The position numbers and the translations under genes were made by a program. The notes below the pieces were generated by a model. It saw only the letters and a program-made list of their open reading frames with translations, was not told the origin of the DNA and ran no database searches. A stretch of 64,000 bases of DNA from contig NC_088913.1 in the NCBI RefSeq assembly GCF_963576675.1, positions 91,015,001 to 91,079,000 on the forward strand. The letters are read 5' to 3'. The stretch comes from Euphorbia lathyris. Taxonomy: Eukaryota > Streptophyta > Magnoliopsida > Malpighiales > Euphorbiaceae. Below, one piece after another: positions 10,366 to 21,471 of the stretch (the first letter of the stretch is position 1; every line of letters starts with the position of its first letter).

Positions 10366-11427
10366 TTAAAATTGTTTACTATCGGTGATAATACCGTATG
10401 CTGTCTCTAAAGCTATCCATATATCATGAGAATAGTGAAAGCAAGTGATAATGGAGTATACTTCTTCAGTAATTGAGTGCAACAACAGTGACATAATAGC
10501 ATTTTCAAGATCATCCCATGCAGTGTAATCAGGATTGAGAAGCATGTTATCATTATTTTGCATGAATCCACCTCGAGATAAAAATTTGGGAGGAGTTGGA
10601 GTATTACTTGTGATGTGATCAAAATAGTGATGATGCTTAAGGGTGGAGACAATAGCCATCCTCCATGCCTTATAGTTATGTGGGGTGAGCTTAATATGTG
10701 TTTGTGTATGTGCCAGAGGAGCACGAGATTGAGTGACAGAATGTGCATTAGTGTTCGAATATGTGGAGTAGTTTGGGGGAGGGGCCTGGTTGTGATAGAA
10801 GTTAGGGATATGAGTGTGATTAGGGTTTGCCATAAACGGTTCAGAGGAGTTATTTGTGAATGTGGATGGCAATTGGGAGCTATGATATGAAGGTGGAGTT
10901 CCAAAACCAGGTCTGATTAGGGTTTGAGAAAAATTACCCGAGGGAGGGAACAGTTGTGGTTGATGTCGCGGTGGAGAGCCTTGCCGCTGCGGGTTTTGTC
11001 AATTCCGGGGAAAGACACCCACGTCATGCTTGTTGAATAAGTACGTCGATGTTACAGACGGCGGGGCTGCTGTTGTAAACGGTGACTCAAATCGCCAGCC
11101 AGATGACGGTTGCAAGGACGCGGATGATTCCGTATTGACGGTGAATTCAGACGCAAAGCTTCCTTGCGCAAACGGAGATGCTACAGCAGTCGCCGACGGA
11201 TGTGGCGTAAGGAAGCTGGAGCTTGCGGCGGCAGAGCTGAGGAAGAACGAGGAGTTTCCTGCAGACGCCGGAGTTCGTATGGTGGTTGGGGAGGTCGCAT
11301 CGGCCTGAAAGACAGACGCCGGCTGTTGTTCGACTGAAGCAACATTCGCCCCATGAAGGGAATTCGGTGGAACTGAAGCGGAAGCTGAGACAGGCGGATT
11401 AGAACCATGATCTGCTCGTGATACCAT
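10366..11427 (-). pseudogene. copia A gag, N-terminal part
   Basis: The frame opens with an ATG overlapping the LTR/primer-site junction (11425-11427). It runs through a serine/alanine/proline-rich leader, a TGA at 10999-11001, then the gag core with KLTPHNYKAWR near 10660-10690 and DDLENAIMSLLL, and a TAA at 10366-10368. All pieces are in one frame with each other and with the following protease region, so gag-pol was one ORF broken here by two stops. Gag forms the particle that packages element RNA. Confidence 0.88.
11404..11426 (-). promoter_or_regulatory. primer binding site of copia element A
   Basis: Directly inside the 5' LTR the minus strand reads TGGTATCACGAGCAG, the usual plant copia primer site for initiator tRNA-Met (TGGTATCAGAGC) with a one-base change. 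It overlaps the start of gag. Confidence 0.85.
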
Positions 11428-11736
11428 GTTGAATGTGTTTCGGTTTTAGAGAGAGAGAGAGCCGAAATACTTAGAAAGAGAGAAAGAGATGATTGAATGA
11501 TTTCCCTTGATTAGGGTTTGTATTAATCAGATGTATTTATATGACAGATACAAGTGTATTCCAATTAGGTTTGTCTGACCTAATTAGTCGTATAGTTAGA
11601 TTACAACTCTTATATCTAATCTAAGAGATAATAGGAATATTATCTCTACACCTAAACAGAGTTGTATATACGAATACAACTCTATTTAGTTAGGTCATAA
11701 TTATCCGTAGAGATAATCTGAACATTATCTCTAACA
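11427..11736 (-). repeat. 5' LTR of copia element A
   Basis: 310 bp with TG...CA ends, followed by the target duplication agacc (11737-11741). On the minus strand it begins TGTTAGAGATAATG. It differs from 100-408 at only a few positions, so the original insertion is not very ancient despite the coding damage. Confidence 0.94.
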
Positions 11737-11741
11737 AGACC

Positions 11742-12277
11742 TACCCTTACCTAAACTTTTTCCTACAAAAAAAAAAAATTTAAGTCATAAAGTCCCCGTG
11801 CTACACTCTAAAACAACGTAAAAAGTATGGGAAAATTACAAAATTGGGTCAAATGAGAGACTCATTTACATATTTAATCCATTTACTCAACCTACTACAT
11901 ATTTAGACTATATCTGTGTGATTTTCCCAAAATACCCTTAACCTTTCATCTTGCCTGTCACACCCGACCCTAAACGGCATCGGGTATGAACGGAATATAG
12001 GATAACGAACTTCGGACAGCCTGAAACCCGAACCTATATTCTAATACATAAAAAATTATTCAGACCCCCTAAAATTTATTTAATTATTTGGCTTGAACTT
12101 GATAATTATATCAAGCTCCTTACGTATCCCGAATGTCTTTAATTTTCAAATCGGGAATCAAAGCCGCATAGTTCTACCTATTTTAGGTGGTTCTATTTAC
12201 TTAGGTAGTTCTCTTAATTATTCACACCTTATTTGACTCATTAATTATTTCTCTTAATTATTTCACTTCATTATAAT

Positions 12278-12280
<3 letters not shown>
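11742..12280. other. repeat fragments, no gene
   Basis: Bases 11828-11945 are a reverse copy of 32030-32154 and look like one long terminal inverted repeat of a Mutator-like element. From 11957 the sequence TGTCACACCCGACCC resembles the start of a plant LTR, but no matching end is visible. Confidence 0.5.

Positions 12281-12324
<44 letters not shown>
12281..12324. repeat. (TA)22 microsatellite
   Basis: An uninterrupted TA dinucleotide run of about 44 bases in AT-rich DNA. Confidence 0.97.
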
Positions 12325-12327
<3 letters not shown>

Positions 12328-12460
12328 TATTTTATCAAAACGAACCAATTCATAATTAAATAAACGTTTTATCAAAACGAATCAAATCGAATAACGTTTC
12401 ATCAAAACAAATCAAATCGAACAACGTTTTATCAAAACGAATCAAATCGAATAAACCGCT
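12328..12460. repeat. ~30-bp tandem repeat, four units
   Basis: Four diverged units share tttatcaaaacgaatcaaat. They follow the TA run directly. No coding sense. Confidence 0.8.
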
Positions 12461-12782
12461 TTAACAAACCAACTCGTAATCAAACAAACGTAAAACATTA
12501 TAATTCAAATCATCAAGCATTTTCAAAACGTAATCGATAGATCGCAGAAGGAGGATCTCTTCGTCGACCGGTGTAGCGTGGTGGCGCCGGTGACCAGTAG
12601 TTGGAGGGCTTGTGCTATCTGTCATCCTCTCTTGCCTTAACGGATTATGGTGATCGACTCCTTCCTGGTAAATTGATTTTCTTCCTTGAACTGCTGGGCA
12701 TTTTGTTTGTTGTGGTTTCTGCTATTGATACTCTGCTGAATCGATTTTCTGAACTGATGGGCAATTTATTTACTGTGATTTC
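12461..12782. other. unassigned flank left of the Sirevirus
   Basis: No gene recognised. From about 12540 the base composition rises (gcgtggtggcgccggtgac). Two imperfect copies of a ~50-bp phrase (gattttct ... gaactg.tgggca) lie at 12671-12720 and 12740-12790. It could be the 5' untranslated part of the LINE found right of the Sirevirus, but I have no direct proof. Confidence 0.35.
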
Positions 12783-14119
12783 TGTTGGTCCCTTATAACA
12801 TAACAAGTTAGTCCCAAGGGGGGGATAGGAACTATTTAAAATTTTTACGTTGAGGCTGACTTCTTTTTCTTTAAAAAAGGTTTACACAGCACGCTGAGTG
12901 AACTTAAGACACTAGCTTAGTCAATTGATGACTAAGTCAGCTTCTTTCCTTGAGTCAGGAGATAGCACTTGAGTCTATTCCTGAACTCGGATACTCAATG
13001 CACACAACTCAGCGTGACCTCTTTACTTAGTCAATTTTTATGCAAGTAATATATATATCAAAGGAGTTTAAGGTTAGAAAGATGTTACTCAGCAGATTTA
13101 TCCAAGTTCGGCCTCTATGCCTACGTACTGTCCCCGGAACACGTTCCGAGCTTTCGAATTCTCTACTGAGCTCTTTAAAGGTAGAGCACCAAACCTTTTA
13201 CAACTAGAAGCTGAGTATAACAAGAGTACCTTCCTCTATACCTCTACTCACTCTTATTCTACCGCTGAGTACTATAACCGAGTACTCAGCCTCTCCTTTC
13301 TATTTCTAGAATTGATAATAAGATTGTCCTAAACAACAATTGCTAAGACACTTTAGATGATTGGAAATCACTCTAGACTTTTACACAATAATCTAGAAAT
13401 TGGTGTAAGTATTTGCTTTGCTTTTTCTCACAGAACTTCAAGTGTGAATTTGGTCAGCGTAATGGCTAGTTGAAGATCTGCATCGAATGAAGCAATTGAA
13501 AGGCCTATTTATAGTGACACTTGAGGCATTCGGTGATTTCAAATTTCAAAATAACCGTTGGAGGGAAACGGCTTCATGTCGTTGTCACTCAGTCTGCTTC
13601 AGTGTTGTTGGCTAATCAGATTCTTGCATCTTCTGTCTTCGGTCAGTGTTGAGCAGCTTTTGGTCAGTCCAGCAGAATGTCTCTCCTTTTACGGCAAAGT
13701 CAACCAGGTAGCTTTCTATGTCTTCTGAACTTTACCCGAAGTGGAAATACTTTGTCTGGAAGTTGCTCTTGCTCAGCTGTTGTCTTGTACTCTTTGTCGT
13801 TCAACTCAGCAGCTTCGTTCCGAAGTAGTCAATAAAGGTCTTCTCGATCCTTCTCATGCTGAGCTGCGTTTTATCAACAACGACAGCGTTTTGCTAACAC
13901 GGGTCGAGTGGCATTGATCTGTTTTGACTTGGGCCTTTGACTTTCTTTTGGGCCTTTAGCCTTTTAATATTTGTGTCTTATAAACAAGTAACTTAACATT
14001 GAACAAACACATTAGTATAATAAATCAAAGCATTTAAACTTAGTGTGTTTAGAATATTTTTTAATCATATACTTAAATAATTTTGTCAAATCAAAATCAT
14101 GTGGAAAGACGTTTCAACA
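12783..14119 (-). repeat. 3' LTR of element B
   Basis: 1,337 bp, TGTTGG...TTCAACA on the plus strand. It is nearly identical to 21472-23074 except that the latter carries a 258-bp MITE plus target duplication, which accounts for the length difference. Confidence 0.92.
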
Positions 14120-14634
14120 AACTCTCCCATTTTGATGTTGGCAAAACTATTCAGTGAAGAACTTAGTGTTGAGCTCCCCCATGATAGTTGACCTTTTATA
14201 ACTTAATAAACTCCCCCGTAAGGGTTGAGCTACTGGCTCAGTTTTACTCTAAACATTTTAAGGTTTAATTGAGTAAGTCCTAGGTCAGTTTTTCAGATAA
14301 AGGTCAGCTCATGGAACATATTCTATTAACTCAGTTTAAGCTGAAGATTTAACTATCAGAGAACGCTGAGTATATTATTGTTCAATGAGTCTTATAAGAC
14401 AGTGTTTTATAGTATGCAAGACAGTGTTAACAGCATACAATCAACAAACATTATAAATGATAAACATAGTTAATGTATTTGAAGATGCAAAACATAAAAC
14501 ATAATAACAGCATCACATAAGATTTCAATCAAGTTGAATAATATAATGCAGGCATTGTATTAAGTTTAAAGTAGTCAGCATACATAAGCAAAATAAACAT
14601 AGAAGATAAAACTAAGAAGTTGAGCTAGATAGTT
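14120..14634 (-). other. 3' non-coding region and polypurine tracts of element B
   Basis: Directly after the LTR, ctctcccattttg reads on the minus strand as a purine tract (CAAAATGGGAGAG). Further ctcccc runs occur near 14180 and 14213, giving repeated purine tracts as known in Sireviruses. The first 475 bp recur at 23075-23549. No ORF. Confidence 0.75.
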
Positions 14635-14940
14635 TTATTTCTTTTTACTCTTAGGCTTTTGCTGACTGCTCCCAACTTGTTCTTTCTCCCACATTTTGGC
14701 AGCATCGGGAGGAGGAGGCCTGAAAGATCTGGCCTGGACAGCTTCAGTAATTTTAGCTGACATGTTTTTAAGCTTAAGGGTGCTTGCATTTATGCCATCA
14801 AAAATAATGACACCCTCTTCCAGTACATCTTTATCAACCTCGATGTTGGATGAGCTGAGCATGCTCAGCACATATTCTTGTGATTTTCCTACCCAACTTA
14901 TGGTGTCCATCAGCGCAGCAAATGCCTGATGAAACATTCT
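14635..14940 (-). pseudogene. element B envelope-like ORF, C-terminal piece
   Basis: A 100-residue open frame (FHQAFAALMDTISWVGK near its start, ending in a lysine-rich tail) follows the longer envelope-like piece after a short gap. It has no recognised domain and no clear membrane segment. It is probably the C-terminus of the same ORF, separated by a frame break at 14940-15010. Confidence 0.55.
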
Positions 14941-15010
14941 CAGTAATGTTGTGTCATAGTACTGACGTTGGACGTTGGACGTTGGAATGATGTATATGGG
15001 TGAAGGTACA

Positions 15011-16640
15011 TTACGAGTACTGGAGAATTTCGTTCTGCTTCAGTTGGTCAGTTTCCATCTCTTCCTTGTTTAGATTCAGCAAGCGAACAGGTTCACCGAT
15101 CTGCTCAACTGAGCATTGAGAATAGGAAGCCAGCTGATGGTTGGTCTTTTCTTGCTCAGTTTGCAGCTGGTTGAATAGATGGTGGACTTCAGCTGAAGTG
15201 GCATACCCAGAATTCACAACTGACAAGGTTTGGAATTGTCCCTGAAGGGAGTCAAGGTGTTGAACCATAGTCAGCTGGAGTTCAGCCAGCTTTGTTATGG
15301 ACTCCTGCTTTGGTTGTTGAGCTTGGATATTGGTCATGACACTCAGCAGGTCTTTGAGACCTCGAACCTCGTTGAGAAGTTGAGTGACTTGTGAGAGCTG
15401 AGTGGACTCAGTATTGGCAGACCCAGCAGCAGTTTCTGAGGTTTGATGAAGGCCTTGGATCAAGGCCTGCGCCGAGTTAATTATCCTTCTACCAGACTCA
15501 GTGGCAGTGAGATAGTTGTATGAGCTTTCATCAGTTTGACCAGTTGGTGGAGGTGTTAGGTTTAATTCAACATTTGAAGTGCCAGCAGGGTCAGTGACTG
15601 GTCTTGGTGTGTCAACCTGCACTTGTTCTGTTGGTTTGGGAAGTGATTGAACAGCAGCATTGATGATAGGTTCAGAGTCAGGCTGAATCTGACTTGTTGG
15701 TGAAGGTGGGATAGGTTCAGTGCTGCCTGGAGCAGGAATTTCTATAGTCAGCTGAGGACTAAGTTCAGTAGTGGCATCGAGAACTTGCTCGGTGTTGGTC
15801 GGATTGTCAGAAGCATTTAAGTCGGCTTGTTCCTGTGGAAGAGAAACAGAGGCTTGCTTTTCGGTTTGCTCTGGTAGAGAAGTAGAAGGTTTTCTGAAGA
15901 ACTTTAGCTTGATACGTGAAGGATCAGGGGTCAGCTCAGGTTGGTTTTCAGTAAAGTCCAAAACTGTAGTCTGATGTGCCTTTACAAGTCTTCTTCTTTT
16001 TCCCTGAGTCCTTGGAGGAGTGGGATCAGCGGGAATTGAATGAGATGGAGAAGGTTCTCCCTGATCAGTATTGTGTTGTTCTGTGTGCTCAACTTCTTCG
16101 TCTGCAGCCAACTTAGTATTAGTTTGCTCAGCATTTTCCTCTTCACTTTCTAACTCAGTGTCATCCTGACCACTTTCTTCGTCAGATTGTTCTTGCTCAT
16201 CATCCTGCTCTTCTTCCTCTATTTCTTCTTCTAGTTGTTCAATGAACTGATCATCCAGTTCAACTTCATCGTTCTGTTGCTCAGGGTCAACACCTTGACT
16301 CTGGGCATAATGAGAGTTGATGGGTACGAAGAAGGTAGTAGGTAGAGCATCAATTGGACTTAACTCCGAAGAGTTCTTCTGTTTCTTACTCAGTGATTCC
16401 TCATCAGCGTCTGCTCTTTCTTCTGCCTCAGGCACATCTTGCCTAGGTCTTTTCTCAGCTGACTTGGGCTCAGCTTGACCTTGTTGGGGCTGAGCATCTG
16501 TTCTTTTGGATACGACCCTCAGTTTCTTTGGAGGAGGAACAGCTCCCTTAGAGGTGCTTTGCACAGCTTTCCTCTTCCTGTCAGCGGGGGCCTTAGTTCT
16601 TCTGCTTTTCTTGACCACTGTTTCCTCAGTGTTCTGGTCA
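15011..16640 (-). pseudogene. element B envelope-like ORF, disordered and coiled-coil middle
   Basis: An open frame of about 535 codons. It has a lysine/arginine-rich start (VKKSRRTKAPADRKRK), then a long acidic and Q/E/S/T/P-rich stretch (LEEEIEEEEQDDEQEQSD), then a C-terminal helical part with heptad-like spacing (LFNQLQTEQEKTNHQLASYS). This fits the low-complexity and coiled-coil body of Sirevirus envelope-like proteins, whose function is unknown. It overlaps the upstream frame by about 100 bases, which points to a frameshift near 16520-16640. Confidence 0.65.
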
Positions 16641-17613
16641 CTAGCACCTTTTGCTTTCTTAATTGGCTAAAGGGAAGGTTGTGTCCGAGCCCAATAAGAT
16701 TTTCAATAGTGATTTCTGTTCCTTGTATGCTTTCTTCATCCTCAAAGTTGATCTTGTAATCCTTGAGAATCTCGGTGATGAGAGATCCCATTCGAAGTGC
16801 TCCAGTGCTTCGTTGCATAGCCCCGATCAAGAATACAAGCATGTTCAGAGGTTTATAGTTCAGCATGTGCCATAGAAAACACTACTCGAAGTTGGATGCA
16901 GAGGATGTGGCATGGACCTTTGGGTATAAGTAGTTGGTCAGCAGGTAGTGGGCGTGTCTTTGATGCTGAGTAAGTGAAGTGCATGAGACTTCACCGACAT
17001 GCCCTTCAGGCTTACAGAAGGTGGTGGTGTATTTGACCTTTTTATAGTCATTGGTTTTTCTCAACTCAGCTCCTTCGTTCTTCAAGTCTAAGAGAGTGGC
17101 TAGATATGAGCGGTCGATGACGATTTGCTTTTTGTTGACATATGTGACTAGAAAATCAACATCGTCTGTAGCAACTAGTAGATTTGAGTAGAAATCAGTT
17201 ACAAGCCTTGGGTAGGTTAGCCCGTTTAAGGAAAAAAATTTGGTCCATCCATTTTTGGGTATCCAGTCACTGTAGGGTTTCTCAACTTCGACGAAGCTCT
17301 TTGAGAACCAGCGTGAAGCGATGACATCAAGTCCTTCAACGTCTGAGAAGACGGATCGAAAAGTTCTTTCCTCAACCTCCTTTGATTTCTTGCCCTTGTC
17401 CTTCTTCTTCTTTTTTGAAGGAGTTGAGTGCTCGGTGTTGGGATCTATACCAAGGATGCTGATCTCATCCATAGGTTTGTCATGCTGACCATGACCAATG
17501 TGAGCCTCATCTTCTGGGGTCTCAACATATTCTTGCGCAGGTGGAGAGTGGGGATTGATGTCTGAGCGATTATCTTCATATTGGTCACCAGAGAAATTCT
17601 GGGAATCAGACAT
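16519..17613 (-). pseudogene. element B envelope-like ORF, N-terminal conserved part
   Basis: The likely ATG is at 17611-17613 (MSDSQNFSGDQ). After a charged segment with a lysine run (KKKKKDKGKKSKE) comes a conserved-looking domain (SRWFSKSFVEVEKPYSDW, GLTYPRLVTDFYSNLLVA, IDRSYLATLLDL). I recognise this as the fold annotated as a putative plant transposon protein in ORFs downstream of Sirevirus pol. A stop near 16882 separates it from a continuing piece (GALRMGSLITEILKDY) to 16519. No signal peptide or clear membrane segment is visible, so envelope-like is a positional name. Confidence 0.65.
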
Positions 17614-17801
17614 GGTGTTCTTGAGAATGTCTATGCAGAAACTTGAAGAATAGAGGTTTAGAGAGAAAGAAGGTTTGAGTGCGAATTTCAAGCGTAGAGA
17701 GTAAATAGTGAGAAATCATTCACTATTTATAGATGATAGTTGGTGACTTGATAGGTCGAAAGGAACGGTGGGAATTTGAACCAAGAAGTTGAGTTCTCCC
17801 A

Positions 17802-18287
17802 TCATTGACATTTCAAACTCAGTCTGCATTTGTTTGCTTCTTGCTGACTGTAGCTCTGAGCTACAAGTCGGGCTTTGTTCCTGACTACGTTCCCTTGTTC
17901 ATCCAGCTTGTTACGGAAGACCCATCTTGTTCCAATGGTCTTCTGACTCCTTGGATATGGCACTAGCTCCCATACATCATTTCTTCTGAATTGATCAAGT
18001 TCTTCTTGCATGGCGCTCATCCAGAATTCATCGTGCTCAGCTTCAGCGAAGTTCTTTGGTTCCTGAACTGAGACGAAGGCTATGTTGCTTAGGTATCTCC
18101 TGAGTTGATTTCTTGTCATCAGGGTATTCTCAGCGGAATCAAGAATAGCACTCTCTGAGTGTCCTCTTGGTATCCTTATCTCCTTTGGTAGATTGATGTC
18201 TTGTATTGTCTGTGTTTCAACAATCTCTGCAGGTGTAGACTGGTCAGTGAAAACAATTTGAGGTTCACTTTTACCTTTGGTCAGCCC
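17802..18287 (-). pseudogene. element B integrase tail and RT stub
   Basis: The frame gives the linker, then the RT start (FAEAEHDEFWMSAMQEELDQ, TIGTRWVFRNKLDEQGN, KARLVAQSYSQQE). After SYSQQE (about 17838) the family sequence ends and unrelated codons lead to a stop. The palm with its aspartates and all of RNase H are therefore deleted. The glycine normally in VAQGYSQ is serine here. Confidence 0.88.
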
Positions 18288-19625
18288 TTAAGGGAATGAC
18301 TCAGCGACTGTATCTTGATCAGCGGGTACTGAGTGGGGATCATCCTCAGTCAGCGGCTGATATCTTCCTACAGGGTTAGTTTCATCGAACTCAACATGTA
18401 CTGACTCTTTTAAAACTTGAGTTCGTTTATTGAAAAATCTGTATGCTTTGCTGTTTGTTGAGTAGCCTAAAAAGATAGCTTCGTCAGCTTTTGAGTCAAA
18501 CTTAGCTAAGCTATCTTTGGTATTCAAAATAAAACATTTACAGCCAAAGGCACGAAAGTATCCAATATTGGGCTTTCGTCCTTTCCAAAGTTCGTAGGGA
18601 GTTTTCTTTAGTATAGGTCTAACAAGAGCCCTATTAAGAATATAGCACGCTGTGTTGACAGCTTCTCCCCAAAAGTACTTTGGAAGCCTATGCTCACTTA
18701 GCATTGTCCTGGCTATTTCTACCAAGGTTCTGTTCTTCCTTTCAACAACCCCATTTTGTTGAGGCGTTCTAGGAGCAGAAAAATTATGGTCAATGTCATT
18801 GGTTTCACAGAATTCAACAAACTGTTGGTTCTTGAATTCTCCACTATTATCATTGCGGATGTGAGACAATTTTAGGTCTTTGTCATTTTCAAGTTTTCTT
18901 ACCAAATTTGAAAATGTCTCAAAGGTCTCATCCTTGCTACTCAGCAAGATGATCCAAGTGTACCGAGAAAAGTCATCTACAATGACCAAGGAAAATCTTC
19001 TTCCACCCAGACTCAGCGGCTGGACTGGACCAAAGAGATCCAAGTGTAGTAACTCTAATAGACGCTTAGTTGAGACAATGTTTTTACTATGAAAAGATTG
19101 TTTGGTTTGTTTTCCAGCTTGGCAAGCGTGGCATAATTGATCTTTTTCAAATTTAAGTTCTGGCAGTCCCTCAACCAATTGCTTTCTTGCTAATTTGGCC
19201 AGGAGGTCCATGCTTACATGACCAAATCTCCTGTGCCATAGACAGGAATTTTCTTCCTTTGAAACTAAGCATACAGTTTTTGAAAACTTTTTCTCTAAGT
19301 TCAGCATGAAGACATTATCAATACGAGGGGCAGTTAAAATTAACTCATTTGTTTTACCCTCGAATATTTTACATCCAGTGTCATCAAATGTACCTTTTCT
19401 CCCATTGTCACATAGCTGAGCTACGCTGAGTAAGTTATATTTGAGTCCGCTGACTAGGGAGACAGACTCAATAGTAGGATTACCTCCAACGGTCCCTGAC
19501 CCTACTATCTTACCCTTCTTGTTGTCTTTAAAACTTATGCTTCCTCCTCGTTTATGCTCAAATATGATGAACTGTGTTTCATCACCAGTCATATGCCTCG
19601 AGCATGCGTTGTCAATATACCACAT
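18288..19625 (-). pseudogene. element B protease and integrase
   Basis: It starts MWYIDNACSRHMTGDE, where the family has D-S-G; here the protease triad reads D-N-A, which should abolish cleavage. Integrase follows: zinc finger (HRRFGHVS then CHACQAGK), catalytic acids in LHLDLFGP, VIVDDFSRYTW and NGVVERKNRTL, and the C-terminal block ending in FLGYSTNSKAYRFF. About 445 residues are open, the best preserved part of the element. It is one frame off from the gag region upstream, and a TAA at 18288 ends it before the RT stub. Confidence 0.92.
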
Positions 19626-19666
19626 TTTTTACTTCTCAGCACACCTCAGGCTTACCTGCAATGTAA

Positions 19667-20677
19667 CTAGTTACTTTTAGCTACCAAATTCTTTTTGGGT
19701 CCTGGCTTGTTAGGTTCAACAGGTAAAGCATCATATTTTATTTTATGGTGACATACTTGGATAGTATGGCCATTCTTTCCACGGAAGCCACAGTTGGCCT
19801 TCCGTTTAGGATGTCTCACTGACTGGTCAACACCCCAGTGCTGAGCGTGCCAGCACACCTTTGTGGTGTGTCCTTTCTTCCCACAGAAGTCACACTGGAC
19901 ATTCCGCTGAGGATTCCATCTCTGTTGACCAGTACTTCGGTACTGAGTATTCAGAGGAATATTTCTTTTGTTTGGAACCTTTAGTTGGTTCTGAATAGAT
20001 GTGACGTCCTTTCTCAGTTTCTTAGAATCTGATTGGACCTCTGAGACAAACTTTTAAATAATTCCAATGTTACTATGCAAATCTGAGTTGTCCTGAAGAA
20101 TATATCGGAGGTCACTCAGTTTGACCTCCTCAACCTCGTCACATCGCCTGCTGAGTGCTCTAACCTTTTTATTAGACTTTTTGTCAAGTGTGTAGAGGTC
20201 ACTCAGGGCATTAACCATTTCATTTCTGAGCAAGGGAAGTGATATTACCTCAGTTGAATGTTCCTCATCGTCAGATGCAATGGAGGGGTCAACATGCTCA
20301 GAAACACATGGCTCAGCAAGTTCGTCAGCCATGAAACAAATCTTTACTGACTCAGTGGCATCAGCTTCAGATGATGATGAATCATCACTATCACTCCAGG
20401 TTGCCACCATTGCCTTCTTGCCGTTCGTTCTTTCTTTCCTCAGCGAGGGACAGCTTGACTTGATATGGCCAGTTTGATGACATTCAAAGCATGTAATGGG
20501 CTTTGAGCTGTCCTTCTTGTACTTGCTGTCGCTGGAGTCAGCTTTGTACTTATCAAACTTCTTATAAGGCTTCTTAGAATATTTGTCATTCTTTTTTAAC
20601 AGCCTTTTCATCTTTCTGGTAAACATAGCCATCTCTTCATCGTCTGTTGAGCTCCCATCAGTGGAGTCAGCTTTCAT
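19667..20677 (-). pseudogene. element B gag, zinc-knuckle region
   Basis: The knuckle CFECHQTGHIKSSC (CX2CX4HX4C) lies near 20450-20495 after a lysine-rich block. A serine/acid-rich stretch follows, then, past a stop at 20054, two more knuckle-like motifs: CDFCGKKGHTTKVC and a damaged CGFRGKNGHTIQVC in which the second cysteine is arginine. Extra knuckles are a known Sirevirus gag feature. Stops separate this from the N-terminal gag but all pieces share one frame. Confidence 0.85.
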
Positions 20678-21409
20678 GACAAGAGACTTTTACTTCTAGT
20701 CTTTAGACTTTTCCTTCAACTCGAAATTCTTCATCGAGATCTCATGGGTCAGCAGTGAGCCAATGAGTTCATCATACTTATAGGTGGTTAAGTCTTGAGC
20801 TTCCTCAACAACGGTCTTCTTTGCTTGCTAGCTTTTAGGAAGACTCCTAAGAATCTTCTTGACTTTTTCTTCCTCAGTGAAGATCTTCCCAAGTCTCTTG
20901 AGCTCGTTGATGATGTTTGTGAATCTTGCATTCATGTCTGAGATCCCTTCATCATCATTCATTTCGAACAGCTCGTACGATCTCATATGCTGGTTCACCT
21001 TGGATTCTTTCACCTTATTGGTTCCTTCGTAGGTGACCTCCAGCTTCTTCCAGATCTCATGTGCTGACTCACAACCTGAAATCTTGTTGTATTCTGCAGC
21101 ATCTAGCGCACAGTGAAGCATGTTTATAGCCGAAGCATGATTTTGTAGCTTCTTGAGATCATCCTCTGTCCATCTGGTCTCAGATTTGACAACTGTTTGG
21201 CCATCAACAGTTTCAATAGAAACAAATGGGCCTTGGACTATAGATAGCCATGCACTCATATTTGTAGCCTGAATGAAATTCTTCATCCTATTCTTCCGGA
21301 AGGTATAGTTAGACCCGAAGAATAGGGGAGGCCGAGTTATGGACAGACCCTCTGGTAGAATCTGAGTTGTCAGATTTCCTGGGAGAAACCGAGTGCTGTT
21401 TTCAGCCAT
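20678..21409 (-). pseudogene. element B gag, N-terminal part
   Basis: ATG at 21409 (MAENSTRFLPGN). The UBN2-like gag core follows, with LFFGSNYTFRKNRMKNFI, ALDAAEYNKISGCESAHEIW, LEVTYEGTNKVKESK and ILRSLP. A TAG at 20828 and two further stops near 20690-20700 break it. Gag builds the particle. The start codon and frame look original. Confidence 0.9.
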
Positions 21410-21450
21410 AGTGGGGATCAGCTCAAGGTAGTCAAACCTTGCACAGTGAG

Positions 21451-21469
21451 CTTTTAAGCTCTGATACCA
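21451..21469 (-). promoter_or_regulatory. primer binding site of element B
   Basis: The minus strand reads TGGTATCAGAGCTTAAAAG two bases inside the 5' LTR, a perfect start for the initiator tRNA-Met primer site used by plant copia elements. Confidence 0.92.
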
Positions 21470-21471
21470 CT

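Larger units (their letters stand above)
100..11736 (-). mobile_element. Ty1-copia LTR retrotransposon A, decayed, with nested insertion
   Basis: Two LTRs of about 310 bp (100-408 and 11427-11736) flank gag-pol remains that read on the minus strand in copia order: gag, protease, integrase, RT, RNase H. The 5-bp target duplication agacc is present at 95-99 and 11737-11741. The primer site matches initiator tRNA-Met and a G-run polypurine tract abuts the left (3') LTR. The coding region has several stops and at least one frameshift, and it is split inside integrase by a gypsy element, so this copy is dead. The copia class is certain from domain order; I do not assign a lineage. Confidence 0.95.

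Noticed and set aside
12601..12798. 65-codon hydrophobic ORF before the Sirevirus
   Set aside because: It runs into the LTR and is built from a duplicated phrase; no family, so not called as a gene.
13117..13332. 71-codon ORF present in both Sirevirus LTRs
   Set aside because: It lies in the LTR on the strand opposite to the element and recurs at 21805-22020 simply because the LTRs match.
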